Notes: a model not told the origin generated them from the letters alone. A stretch of DNA of 64,000 nucleotides from an uncultured Erysipelotrichaceae bacterium (GCA_934675465.1 CAKUQM010000001.1:31238-95237), one strand, 5' to 3'. Numbered from the stretch's first letter, positions 10,313 through 20,148 are shown. A program made the numbers and translations.

Positions 10313-12394
10313 CTAGAAATCTGTATCAAAGAACAATTTCTCATAACTTGGATAAGGAAGATTATCAATAGAAATATAATGTTCCATCTTATCTGCGGTC
10401 TTTCTTAATTCTTCAGTCAAAGGAATAACCTTCTTTAAAATATGCATACCCTTTTCTAAGAAACTTGCTTCATCTAGTGACGCTTTTAATTCATCCTCAC
10501 TTTGACCCGCAAGTAAAGAACACTCATCAATGAAAGTAGACAACTTCTCAGCCCTTGTTCTCATTGAAGAAGACATATATTCGTTACCTGAAGTAGTAAT
10601 GAAATTAAGTTCCTTAATAGCTGAAGGAATAATATTTTGATAAATCATCGCCGTCAAAGTTCTAATCTCAATACTTCTTACATGAACATAAGATTCATAC
10701 ATGATTTCACTTCTCGCCATGATTTCTTTTTCAGTATAAACACCATATTTCTCAAAAGTAGAAATACAATTCTTTTCGCTAAAACACTTAATAGATTCAA
10801 TGAAAGTAGGCACATTTGGAAGACCTCTTCTTTCAGCCTCCTTAACCCACTCATCACTATAACCATTACCAGAGAATTCAATTCTCTTATGCTTCTTATA
10901 CATAGAGGCGATTATATCCAAAGCCTTTTCCCTTACATCCTGTCTATTCTTTACCTTATCTAATTCATCAGCTATTTCATCTAATACCTTGGCTAAAGAA
11001 GTATTTATAACAGTATTCAAGAAAGAAGCATTCATACTTGAACCTAACATTCTAAATTCAAACTTATTACCAGTAAACGCAATAGGGGAAGTACGGTTAC
11101 GATCTGAATTATCCTTTGGAAGATTCTTAATAGTAGACATACCAAATTCCTTTAAACCAGACTTAACATAACTTGTAGGCTTTTTGCCAACAATAGAATC
11201 AAACACACCTTCTATTACATCACCCAAGTAAACAGAAACAATGGCAGGAGGAGCTTCATTAGCACCTAATCTAAAGTCATTACCAGCATCGCTTGAAGCC
11301 AGTCTAATTAAAGTTGCATTATCATCAATTGCCTCTAGAAGTGCGCCTGTAAACAACAAGAAACGTACATTATTATGAGGATCCTTACCTGGATCAAATA
11401 AGTTTTGACCATCATCAGTAACTAAAGAATAGTTATTATGCTTACCAGAACCATTTACTCCATCAAAAGGTTTCTCATGTAATAAACAAACCAAATCATG
11501 TTTTAAAGCTACCTTCTGTAAGATATCCATCATCATCATATTTTGATCAATTGCCACATTCAAACTAGAGAAAATAGGAGAAATCTCAAATTGACCAGGA
11601 GCTACCTCATTATGTTCTGCCTTAGCATACACACCAAGATTCCATAGTTCCTTATTAACTTCTTCCATATAATCATTAACTCTTTGAGAAATAGAACCAA
11701 AATAATGCTTCTCTAATTCCTGGCCCTTAGGAGGCATAGCACCAAGTAGTGTCTTACCAGTTAAATACAAGTCTCTTCTTTGATAGAAAGTAGTCTTATC
11801 AACCAAGAAATATTCTTGTTCCAAACCAACACATGGAATAACTCTTTTAACTGTCTTATCACCAAAACTATTGACAATCCTACTAGCTGCATCACTTACT
11901 GCATCAATAGACTTAAGTAAAGGCCCCTTAGTATCTAGTGATTCACCAGTATATGAAATAAAGACAGTCGGAATATATAAGACATGCCCTCTAATAAAGG
12001 CTGGTGATTCTACGTCCCAATATGTATAACCACGAGCTTCAAAGGTTGCTCGTAGGCCACCACTTGGAAAACTAGAAGCATCAGGTTCATCTTTAATCAA
12101 AGACTTTCCTGAAAATCTACAAATAGGAACTCCATCTTTTTCTTCAATGAAAGAATTATGTTTCTCAGCAGTAGAACCAGTCAAAGGATGAAACCAGTGA
12201 GTATAGTGGGTACAATGATGTTCAAGCGCCCAATCCTTCATCTCATGAGCAATCGCATCAGCAATCTCTATCTCTAGTGGTGTCTCATGATCTCTTGCTT
12301 CCTTAAACTTTCTAAACACAGGAGATGGTAATCTTTTTGCCATTTCACTTTCACTGAATAAACATGAACCAAAATCTTTGAAATCGTATTCCAT
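10313..12394 (-). CDS. glnN: Glutamine synthetase type III
   Basis: GSIII makes glutamine from glutamate, ammonia and ATP. The 693-residue length matches the large type III family, not the 450-residue type I. Visible signatures are THYTHWFHPLTGSTAEKH near residue 60, GLEQEYFLVD, NEVAPGQFEISPIF and KHNNYSLVTDDG. The ATG at 12394 has AGAGGAAGG eight bases upstream; the frame also holds a TTG two codons earlier. About 150 bp of AT-rich DNA separates it from a plus-strand RNA gene. It is followed by ilvE, probably in the same transcript. Confidence 0.96.
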   Translation of the reverse strand: MEYDFKDFGSCLFSESEMAKRLPSPVFRKFKEARDHETPLEIEIADAIAHEMKDWALEHHCTHYTHWFHPLTGSTAEKHNSFIEEKDGVPICRFSGKSLIKDEPDASSFPSGGLRATFEARGYTYWDVESPAFIRGHVLYIPTVFISYTGESLDTKGPLLKSIDAVSDAASRIVNSFGDKTVKRVIPCVGLEQEYFLVDKTTFYQRRDLYLTGKTLLGAMPPKGQELEKHYFGSISQRVNDYMEEVNKELWNLGVYAKAEHNEVAPGQFEISPIFSSLNVAIDQNMMMMDILQKVALKHDLVCLLHEKPFDGVNGSGKHNNYSLVTDDGQNLFDPGKDPHNNVRFLLFTGALLEAIDDNATLIRLASSDAGNDFRLGANEAPPAIVSVYLGDVIEGVFDSIVGKKPTSYVKSGLKEFGMSTIKNLPKDNSDRNRTSPIAFTGNKFEFRMLGSSMNASFLNTVINTSLAKVLDEIADELDKVKNRQDVREKALDIIASMYKKHKRIEFSGNGYSDEWVKEAERRGLPNVPTFIESIKCFSEKNCISTFEKYGVYTEKEIMARSEIMYESYVHVRSIEIRTLTAMIYQNIIPSAIKELNFITTSGNEYMSSSMRTRAEKLSTFIDECSLLAGQSEDELKASLDEASFLEKGMHILKKVIPLTEELRKTADKMEHYISIDNLPYPSYEKLFFDTDF

Positions 12395-12539
12395 AATCAA
12401 TACCTTCCTCTTAATATAGGAAAAATTTTATTACTTCATCTATTAAAAAACAATATTTTTTAAAAATATTTGATTTTTTTCACACAAATTACACATTTAG
12501 TTCAATATTTTTGACAAAAAGTTGGATTTAAAAAAATCA

Positions 12540-12567
12540 TTGATTATTTTTATGTTTATGTTATATT
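12540..12567 (+). promoter_or_regulatory. Promoter of the structured RNA
   Basis: TTGATT at 12540-12545 and TATATT at 12562-12567, spaced by 16 bases, place a transcript start near 12573-12575. A TTGACA at 12511 has no -10 at a useful distance. Confidence 0.5.
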
Positions 12568-12570
12568 GTA

Positions 12571-12742
12571 GGTGAAGGCATTGCGCCTTGGATGGTGAAA
12601 TTCCAATCTCGGACTGGTTCTCTGGGGTTCCCTGCTTGCGAAGGGACGTAAAATATATGCAAGAAATGCGACGAGAGGCCTGCGACTGTACGGAAGTGGA
12701 TGAACCGAAATAAAGAACGAGCTCCTGTTAAGGAGTTTTTTT
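12571..12742 (+). ncRNA. Unclassified structured RNA, about 170 nt, with own terminator
   Basis: This segment is richer in GC than its surroundings and folds well by eye. AAGGC/GCCTT forms a 5' hairpin and TTGGA/TCCAA a second. CTCG at about 12608 can pair with CGAG at about 12718, and GGTTC at 12616 with GAACC at 12702. The inner hairpin is TCCCT/AGGGA. It ends in the terminator stem CTCCT/AGGAG plus seven T. Promoter and terminator fit a self-standing small RNA or a cis-regulatory leader. It contains short phrases seen in cobalamin and FMN riboswitches (GGTGAAATTCC, GCGACTGTA) but the rest of those cores is missing, and it does not match SRP RNA, tmRNA, RNase P RNA or 6S RNA as I know them. 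No sensible protein is encoded. Confidence 0.6.
12720..12742 (+). terminator. Terminator of the structured RNA
   Basis: CTCCT and AGGAG flank a GTTA loop, followed by TTTTTTT. The upstream GAG base could compete with the CTCG/CGAG closing pair of the RNA, as in attenuators. Confidence 0.75.
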
Positions 12743-12877
12743 ATGTGCATAAGTAACGATAGTTATCAACGTTTTGTGGAAAACTATCCGGTTTTTTCTA
12801 GTTATTCCCAAGTTATTCCCATATTTGTGCCAAACCATTTCTTTATCGGCTTTTAAGTTGTATATTTAACGTACGCT
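12743..12877 (+). promoter_or_regulatory. Spacer with repeated GTTATTCCCA and a weak promoter
   Basis: Between the RNA terminator and the next gene there are two direct copies of GTTATTCCCA near 12801-12822, a TTTTCCACA-like DnaA-box relative on the minus strand near 12777, and a TATATT box at 12861-12866, eleven bases before the ATG at 12878. No Shine-Dalgarno is seen. Roles are unproven. Confidence 0.3.
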
Positions 12878-13459
12878 ATGAATTCTTTTATTTCTATCCA
12901 AAATTATTATTTAGAAACATTATGTTATAAAAACTTTGTATTCCAAACCGAAGTTGGACAATTGGTTTTAAAATTCACAGAAGCTAATTTCGCTCATTTA
13001 ATAGGATTGCATCACTTCGATGAAAAATTAAGAGGAAATTATGCTTGGGACAAAATTAGAAACGAAGAGATCGACATTAAAATGATTAAAAAATTGAATC
13101 AAGCAAAATTTAAAACAATTTTGTTGCCAAGAATAGAAACAATGTACAAGATTAACAATATTTTCATTCACAGTAAAGTTGTTAAAAAATTCAAACAAAC
13201 TACTTCAAATGCTTTTAATTGTGATTTGGTTTTTTATAACAAAGAAGAGAAAGTTTACTATGTTGTGACATTTTTTATCGATAAATCAACAAAGCTGTAC
13301 TGTAGCGCTGCATCATTTCTAAAATTTCATCAAGGTGATTTAAATGTTATGAAATATATCAACCCAAACAACCCTGAAATAGCGATTTATAGTTTTCAAG
13401 TCACAAAAGAAGAAGCTTATAACGATATTGATTATTCTAAATATTATGGCTTAAAATAA
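12878..13459 (+). CDS. PBECR4-like nuclease-fold protein
   Basis: A 193-residue protein with no signal peptide or membrane segment. The stretch around residues 28-50 (VLKFTEANFAHLIGLHHFDEK) and the later DLVFYNKEEKVYYVVTFFI match my memory of the PBECR4 family (phage barnase/EndoU/colicin E5-D/RelE-like fold). The family is predicted to contain ribonuclease-fold toxins, often on mobile elements; activity is unproven. The candidate active residues are the conserved H and K/R positions around HLIGLHH. It lies downstream of the structured RNA, lacks a Shine-Dalgarno, and ends before its own terminator. Alternatives are a phage remnant or a solitary toxin-like gene. Confidence 0.6.
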   Translation: MNSFISIQNYYLETLCYKNFVFQTEVGQLVLKFTEANFAHLIGLHHFDEKLRGNYAWDKIRNEEIDIKMIKKLNQAKFKTILLPRIETMYKINNIFIHSKVVKKFKQTTSNAFNCDLVFYNKEEKVYYVVTFFIDKSTKLYCSAASFLKFHQGDLNVMKYINPNNPEIAIYSFQVTKEEAYNDIDYSKYYGLK

Positions 13460-13509
13460 GCCAAATAATTATTCATAGCTATATAATAAATATTGTTAAT
13501 ATACAGTTT

Positions 13510-13567
13510 CTCGCAGGTAGTAAACATAAGTATATTAATCTTCATTAGTAAGTCTCACAGGTAGTAC
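13510..13567 (+). repeat. Two direct copies of TCTCRCAGGTAGTA, period 44
   Basis: CTCGCAGGTAGTA at 13510-13522 and CTCACAGGTAGTA at 13554-13566 are separated by exactly 44 bases in the non-coding stretch between the PBECR4-like gene and its terminator. Their role is unknown. Confidence 0.45.
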
Positions 13568-13580
13568 AAGCTATGATAAC

Positions 13581-13602
13581 GCCGATTATTCGGCTTTTTC
13601 TT
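13581..13602 (+). terminator. Terminator of the PBECR4-like gene
   Basis: GCCGA and TCGGC flank a TTAT loop, followed by TTTTTCTT. Confidence 0.8.
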
Positions 13603-13637
13603 AACTCCAAAATAAAAGTGAGTATATACACCCACAA

Positions 13638-15044
13638 TTATTTAAAACCTAAATAAATAGAATTATAGATATCAGATGCTATTAAACTATCTTCACCATA
13701 CTTTTTGGCAGCTTCATCACCCGCAAAACCATGCAAAGCTACAGCCTGACACACCTTATCCAAATCTAATTTCTTTAAAGATAAGCCTGCGATAATACCA
13801 CTTAAGACATCACCACTACCAGCTGTTGCCATACCGCTATTACCATATAAAGATAAATAATAATGATTCTTGTCACCAACCAAAGTATTATGCCCCTTTA
13901 AGACAACCATGCAATCATACTTATCAATCAATTCTTTAAACGCATTAAATGGATCATCCTTAATAGTCTTACCCAACAATGTAGCTGCTTCTCCAAAATG
14001 AGGCGTAATACACAAGCGACACTTCTTTATTTCCTTAATATCATCAATCTTAGACAAATGATATAAACCATCCGCATCAACTATTAGATTAATATCTCTT
14101 GATAATAATACCTTTAATATATTTGTATAATCTTCACATCTACCAAGACCTGGTCCAAAGACAACCGTATCCTTTTTAATTAATAAATTATCAATATCTT
14201 CTAACTTCTTAACCATTATTTCAAGTGGTGCCTTGATTGATACAACATCATAATTTTCCTTTGGTACAGCTAAAGTAACCAAACCGGCACCTGATTTTAA
14301 AGTTGAAATAGAAGACATAATACCAGCGCCAGCCATCGATACATTAGAACCAATCACAAGCACACAACCATAGTCATATTTATTACTGAAGGCTAAACGC
14401 TTATGTTTTAAATCTAACTTAATAGTATCCACATGTTCTAAGTCTTCATAATCATTTAAACCAATATCAGCGACTCTAATTTCACCACACACATCAGGTC
14501 CCCTTTTTAATAAATGACCTATTTTAATATTATTTATCGCAATAGTTAAATCAGCCTTAAAACATACGGGATCATAATTACCGGTATTACTATTTAAACC
14601 AGTAGGCAAATCAATGGCTATCTTATAAGCCTTTGTGTTATTTAATAAGTTAATTAATTCAACAACATCTTCCCTTAAAGTACCCTTTAAACCATTACCA
14701 ATAACACAATCAATAATCACATCAGGATTGCCTAATTCTCTAGTAACTAATTCATCCTTATAAAAATGACCACAAGTCTTATTCATCTTTGACTTATCAA
14801 ACAAATATAAGGCCTTGGCATCATATCCTTCTTTAATTAATATATCGGTTAAACAAAAACCATCACTTGAATTATTAGAATTACCACAGACAACAATTAT
14901 CTTAGAATCATGATTTATCTTATCTCTTAAATTATCAAAACAAGCCCTAGCAGCCTTATTCACAAGATAAATCTCATCTACTTTTTGATCATCCATAGAC
15001 CTTCTATCGCACATTGACATTGACTCACTCGTTAGTATTCTCAT
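13638..15044 (-). CDS. nnr: Bifunctional NAD(P)H-hydrate epimerase / dehydratase
   Basis: A YjeF-type repair enzyme for damaged NADH/NADPH. The N-terminal half (to about residue 200) is the epimerase, with IIVVCGNSNNSSDGF and AIDLPTGLNSNTG. The C-terminal half is the ADP-dependent dehydratase of the ribokinase fold, with VFGPGLGR, VDADGLYHL, ITPHFGEAATLLG and the GNSGMATAGSGDVLSGIIAG loop. The 468 residues match the fused bacterial form. I prefer the ATG at 15044 (MRILTSESM is typical); a second ATG lies six codons upstream. Neither has a Shine-Dalgarno. A TATAAT box ends six bases before 15044, which fits leaderless transcription. Divergent from an rluA-type gene only 33 bp away. Confidence 0.93.
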   Translation of the reverse strand: MRILTSESMSMCDRRSMDDQKVDEIYLVNKAARACFDNLRDKINHDSKIIVVCGNSNNSSDGFCLTDILIKEGYDAKALYLFDKSKMNKTCGHFYKDELVTRELGNPDVIIDCVIGNGLKGTLREDVVELINLLNNTKAYKIAIDLPTGLNSNTGNYDPVCFKADLTIAINNIKIGHLLKRGPDVCGEIRVADIGLNDYEDLEHVDTIKLDLKHKRLAFSNKYDYGCVLVIGSNVSMAGAGIMSSISTLKSGAGLVTLAVPKENYDVVSIKAPLEIMVKKLEDIDNLLIKKDTVVFGPGLGRCEDYTNILKVLLSRDINLIVDADGLYHLSKIDDIKEIKKCRLCITPHFGEAATLLGKTIKDDPFNAFKELIDKYDCMVVLKGHNTLVGDKNHYYLSLYGNSGMATAGSGDVLSGIIAGLSLKKLDLDKVCQAVALHGFAGDEAAKKYGEDSLIASDIYNSIYLGFK

Positions 15045-15077
15045 AAATAAATTATAAAGCATTATGATAAAATTCTA
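15045..15077. promoter_or_regulatory. Compact divergent promoter, likely leaderless both ways
   Basis: On the minus strand TTAGAA (15078-15073), 16 bases, then TATAAT (15056-15051) end six bases before the nnr ATG. On the plus strand TATGAT (15063-15068) ends nine bases before the ATG of the pseudouridine synthase. Only 33 bp separate the two start codons and no ribosome binding site fits. Confidence 0.5.
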
Positions 15078-16007
15078 ATGATGAAGAAAGAAAATACAAA
15101 ACAGGTTCCTATTCGTTATACCTATACTAACAAAGTCCATCACTCTTGTGAGCTTCTTGAATATTTGTTGCAGAAGCTACCTGAATCAAGAAATACTGTT
15201 AAATCATTACTATCAAGTAATAAAGTATTAGTAAATGGTAGTGTTGTAAGACAATTCAACTATCCGCTTGCTAAAGATGATGAAGTAAAGATTGCAAAGA
15301 ATTCGGTTGTTATTAAACAAGTCAACAAAAAGAAGAAAAAGGATGAACCGCGTCCATTCAACATCAAACCATACATTATCTATGAAGATGATTACTACAT
15401 CGCCATAAACAAACCAAATGGTATGTTGTCAGTACAATCTGATAATCAAAGAGAATCAGCATATACCTTTGTAGAAGATTATCTAAAGAAAAAAGACCCA
15501 AAACTTCGTCCTTATGTACTTCATAGAATCGATAAGGAAACAAGTGGTGTTCTAGTGTTTGCCAAAGACATCAAAGTACATTCAATGTTGAAAGGACATT
15601 GGAACCAAGACGTCAGTGAAAGAGAATACATCGCAATAATCAATGGCAAACTTGATGATGATAGTGGCACTATCAAGAATTATTTAAAAGAAAACAAAAA
15701 CAATATGATGTATGTAGCCGACAGTGGCAAGTTAGCTATCACCCATTATAAAGTTTTAAATAAAAACAAGGATTACTCCCTACTTCAAGTAAACATTGAC
15801 AGTGGACGTAAAAACCAAATCAGAGTAGCTATGGCAAGTCTTAATCATCCAATCATCGGTGATGATAAATATGGTGATGGTCTATCTCCTATTAATAGAC
15901 TTGGCCTACATGCTTCTAAATTATCTTTTGTCGACCCTATATCTAAAGAGCTATTAACATTTAAGGCTTCAGCGCCAAAAGAATTCAAAGAATTATTTAA
16001 TAAATAA
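15078..16007 (+). CDS. RluA-family 23S rRNA/tRNA pseudouridine synthase
   Basis: A 309-residue enzyme that converts uridine to pseudouridine in RNA. An S4-like RNA-binding domain covers residues 20-90 ([25 protein letters not shown]). The catalytic domain follows, with [14 protein letters not shown], the motif [15 protein letters not shown] bearing the catalytic aspartate, and [20 protein letters not shown]. The extra basic linker between them ([10 protein letters not shown]) is common in Firmicute paralogues. Start is either ATG of an ATGATG pair. No Shine-Dalgarno precedes it. The specific RNA position cannot be inferred. deoC follows after 20 bp. Confidence 0.9.
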   Translation: MMKKENTKQVPIRYTYTNKVHHSCELLEYLLQKLPESRNTVKSLLSSNKVLVNGSVVRQFNYPLAKDDEVKIAKNSVVIKQVNKKKKKDEPRPFNIKPYIIYEDDYYIAINKPNGMLSVQSDNQRESAYTFVEDYLKKKDPKLRPYVLHRIDKETSGVLVFAKDIKVHSMLKGHWNQDVSEREYIAIINGKLDDDSGTIKNYLKENKNNMMYVADSGKLAITHYKVLNKNKDYSLLQVNIDSGRKNQIRVAMASLNHPIIGDDKYGDGLSPINRLGLHASKLSFVDPISKELLTFKASAPKEFKELFNK

Positions 16008-16027
16008 GTTTAATCAAAGGAGGAATT

Positions 16028-16681
16028 ATGGAATTAAACAAATATATCGATCATACCTTATTAAAACCTGAGGCAACAAAGGAACAAATCACAAAGTTAT
16101 GCCAAGAAGCTAGACAATATGACTTCGCATCAGTATGTGTAAATACATGCTACGTACCACTAGCTAAAGAACTACTTGCAGGAAGCGATGTAAAAGTATG
16201 TTGTGTAGTAGGTTTCCCACTAGGAGCTATGGACACTGTATCTAAGGCTTTTGAAGCTAAAACAGCTGTCGAAAATGGTGCCCAAGAAGTTGATATGGTA
16301 ATCAACATTGGTGCTTTAAAAGACAAGGACTATGATTATGTAACTAAAGATATTGCTGCTGTAGTAGAAGCTAGTAAACCAGCAATCGTTAAAGTAATCA
16401 TTGAAGCATGCCTATTAACTGATGAAGAAAAGGTTGAAGCTTGTAAATGCTCAATGAACGCAAAAGCTGAATTTGTTAAGACATCAACTGGATTCTCAAC
16501 ACATGGTGCAACACCTGAAGATGTTGCCCTAATGAAAAAGACAGTAGGTAACGTATGCAAGGTTAAGGCAGCAGGTGGTGTTAGATCTTATGATGATGCC
16601 ATGAAGATGATTGAAGCAGGAGCTGATAGACTTGGTTGTTCTGCTGGCATCAAGGTAATGGAAGAAGCTAAAGCTAGATAA
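16028..16681 (+). CDS. deoC: Deoxyribose-phosphate aldolase
   Basis: Class I aldolase that splits 2-deoxyribose 5-phosphate into glyceraldehyde 3-phosphate and acetaldehyde in deoxynucleoside breakdown. At 217 residues it has the normal length. Signatures: [12 protein letters not shown] at the N-terminus, [41 protein letters not shown] with the lysine of the active site group, and [15 protein letters not shown] with the Schiff-base lysine. AAAGGAGGAATT gives a strong ribosome binding site. No other deo gene is next to it. A terminator overlaps its stop codon. Confidence 0.97.
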   Translation: MELNKYIDHTLLKPEATKEQITKLCQEARQYDFASVCVNTCYVPLAKELLAGSDVKVCCVVGFPLGAMDTVSKAFEAKTAVENGAQEVDMVINIGALKDKDYDYVTKDIAAVVEASKPAIVKVIIEACLLTDEEKVEACKCSMNAKAEFVKTSTGFSTHGATPEDVALMKKTVGNVCKVKAAGGVRSYDDAMKMIEAGADRLGCSAGIKVMEEAKAR

Positions 16682-16706
16682 AGCGATGATTAAATCATCG
16701 CTTTTA
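16681..16706 (+). terminator. Terminator of deoC
   Basis: AAGCGATGATT and AATCATCGCTT form a near-perfect stem, followed by TTTAATTT. Confidence 0.85.
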
Positions 16707-16727
16707 ATTTGAATAATCAACAGTAAA

Positions 16728-17174
16728 CTATTTCAAGGCATAGTTTTCTAACAAGGCAAAAAAGACAAAAGCTGTTAGCACAAAAACCAGAATAGTAGGA
16801 ATAAAAACCATATTAAAAATTCCAACTATTTCAACAAAAAGACCAACAACAAAACAAACTAATGTAAATATCAATGTAAAATAGATTTCTTTTTTAGTTT
16901 CATTTATTTTGTTTTTTATCATCTCTACAGGATTATCACTTTTCTTAACATCCTTAACAAACAACACTAAGAAGAATATCGCAATAAAGACTCCAAGCAC
17001 ATCAACAATTAAAGAAAACACAAAATCTTCAAATAATGCCAAATAATCCATTCTGACATTTGTGAGTCTATACCAAAAATCACTACCTAAAAATTTTGCC
17101 GTTGCTAAAACCAAGCTTACAAAAAAGATGGAAGTTAAGAAAATGCTTTTATATATTTTTCTATCATTAATCAT
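16728..17174 (-). CDS. Membrane protein of unknown function, four segments
   Basis: A 148-residue protein with four predicted membrane helices (about residues 10-27, 44-72, 92-112 and 117-145) and a short charged loop (KDVKKSDNPVEMIKNKINETKKE). No family motif is recognised. The start has AGGAAAAGAG upstream. It is convergent with deoC and separated from the epimerase gene by about 200 bp that contains a terminator-like stem and a perfect palindrome. Possibly an accessory gene. Confidence 0.5.
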   Translation of the reverse strand: MINDRKIYKSIFLTSIFFVSLVLATAKFLGSDFWYRLTNVRMDYLALFEDFVFSLIVDVLGVFIAIFFLVLFVKDVKKSDNPVEMIKNKINETKKEIYFTLIFTLVCFVVGLFVEIVGIFNMVFIPTILVFVLTAFVFFALLENYALK

Positions 17175-17235
17175 AATTTGTACACTCTTTTCCTAATAAT
17201 ATCCTATGTTTTTAGAAGCAATTCTATAGAACCAA

Positions 17236-17270
17236 AAATAAAAGCGCAATCTAAAAATTGACTGCACTTT
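17236..17270 (-). terminator. Possible terminator downstream of the epimerase operon
   Basis: On the minus strand, AAGTGCAGTCAAT pairs with ATTGCGCTT with a small bulge, followed by TTATTTTT. Confidence 0.45.
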
Positions 17271-17304
17271 CCTAATAAAACACCAGTTTTGTACCTAGAT
17301 ATGT

Positions 17305-17320
17305 GATGATAGCTATCATC
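17305..17320. promoter_or_regulatory. Perfect 16-base palindrome
   Basis: GATGATAGCTATCATC is a perfect palindrome upstream of the four-helix membrane protein gene on the minus strand and downstream of the epimerase gene. It may be an operator or the stem of an RNA hairpin. No known regulator site matches. Confidence 0.4.
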
Positions 17321-17377
17321 AATCGCATATATATCCCTCTTCATATTCGAATTATAACAAGAGATTTTTAAAAAATA

Positions 17378-18142
17378 CTAATCAACTGTAATTGAATATC
17401 CAATCTTGAAACTAGCACCTGGTTCAAGCACGATATTCTCTTCTCTTTCCTCAAATGGTCTATCATCTCTAACATTAAGATTCATCCAAGGTTCAATACA
17501 TACAAATGGACCATTAGAAGACCATAGAGCTAAGTGCTTAAAGCCATCAAAATCAACCCTAATTGTATGACCATTAGTATGAAGAGTTGCACTACTTGGC
17601 ATTGGCTCTTCAAAATATGTTGGATATAGCTGATCAAAGTTTAATTTGAATTCATGGCCATTATTGAAAGTAACATAAGAATCCTTTAAACCCTCATCAC
17701 ACATAAATCCAGGATGTAAACCAAAACCAAATGGCATCTTTCTATCATTTGTATTAACTACCTCATAGTCAATTAATACTGAATTTTCCTTTAAAGAATA
17801 AGTAACATAAATTTCAAAACTAAATGGATATTGTTTATGTGTTTCCTCATTATCCTTCAACAAGAACACTAACTTATTATCTTCATTAGATACTAATTCA
17901 AATTCACTATTACGGGCAAAACCATGATTACCCATAGGATATTCTTTACCATCAATAATATTAGTCTTTGTAGAAGTTGATGAAACTTGAGGGAACAACA
18001 ATGGATTTCTTCCCTTCCAATAAGTAGGATTACCATTCCACAAATATTCATAATCAGAGCCTTTTCTCTTTAAACTATGCATCTCACATGCAGTAGTAGA
18101 AACATTTAAAGTTAATAAATCATTCTCAATAGTATATAACAT
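17378..18142 (-). CDS. Aldose 1-epimerase family protein (LacX-like)
   Basis: A 254-residue protein of the galactose mutarotase superfamily, which interconverts alpha and beta anomers of sugars or sugar phosphates. It has LKRKGSDYEYLWNGNPTYWKGRNPLLFPQVS near the N-terminus, MGNHGFARNSEFEL with the conserved histidine, GFGLHPGFMCD with the second histidine, and CIEPWMNLNVRDD near the end. The LacX subgroup fits better than GalM. The ATG at 18142 has GTGGA six bases upstream. It begins 2 bp after the preceding pyrophosphatase-like gene. Confidence 0.85.
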   Translation of the reverse strand: MLYTIENDLLTLNVSTTACEMHSLKRKGSDYEYLWNGNPTYWKGRNPLLFPQVSSTSTKTNIIDGKEYPMGNHGFARNSEFELVSNEDNKLVFLLKDNEETHKQYPFSFEIYVTYSLKENSVLIDYEVVNTNDRKMPFGFGLHPGFMCDEGLKDSYVTFNNGHEFKLNFDQLYPTYFEEPMPSSATLHTNGHTIRVDFDGFKHLALWSSNGPFVCIEPWMNLNVRDDRPFEEREENIVLEPGASFKIGYSITVD

Positions 18143-18144
18143 AT

Positions 18145-18531
18145 CTATTCCACGATTGCCCAAGATGGGATTTCCTTTCCTCTTCTAATAATCACAGCCT
18201 TTTGGAAATCAGTACTATTTAAAAACTTCAATACTTCCTCCTCTTGTTCATCGTTTAATCCAATCAACAAAATAGCTGAAAGATCTTTTTCCAACAAATT
18301 TGCACAAACAACAACAGCATCCACAGTTTGATTACCCTCACCCTTGAAAGCCTTCATTGAACATAATTCATCATCATTTGTTGTTATGTGACCATAATCC
18401 ACAGGAAAAATTAAAGAAGGATACATTGGATGTCTAGAACCCTTTTCGTATACTTTTTTATAGTCTCCTGATATAAATGCAGCATCAATCTTTTGCCAAA
18501 AATAGGCATTATTCTCAAATTCTTTTTTCAT
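18145..18531 (-). CDS. Inorganic pyrophosphatase-like protein, short
   Basis: A 128-residue protein whose middle part (YEKGSRHPMYPSLIFPVDYGHIT) resembles the type I inorganic pyrophosphatase segment around GYPVDYGFI. It also has GNQTVDAVVVC, similar to the DGDPLDVLVL metal-binding segment but lacking most of its aspartates. It is shorter than the usual 175 residues. It may be a degenerate or specialised paralogue. It lies between a PH-like membrane protein and the epimerase, all on one strand. No Shine-Dalgarno is apparent. Confidence 0.5.
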   Translation of the reverse strand: MKKEFENNAYFWQKIDAAFISGDYKKVYEKGSRHPMYPSLIFPVDYGHITTNDDELCSMKAFKGEGNQTVDAVVVCANLLEKDLSAILLIGLNDEQEEEVLKFLNSTDFQKAVIIRRGKEIPSWAIVE

Positions 18532-18546
18532 ATTTATATTATGATA

Positions 18547-20147
<1,601 letters not shown>

Positions 20148-20148
<1 letters not shown>

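Noticed and set aside
12571..12742. Assigning the RNA to 6S, SRP, tmRNA, RNase P, FMN or cobalamin classes
   Set aside because: Only short phrases match. The ends do not pair as in 6S, the SRP domain IV loop is missing, and the conserved order of FMN or cobalamin motifs is not met.
12556..12750. Minus-strand 64-codon frame across the structured RNA
   Set aside because: Composition and context fit a folded RNA on the plus strand. The peptide has no recognisable feature and no ribosome binding site.
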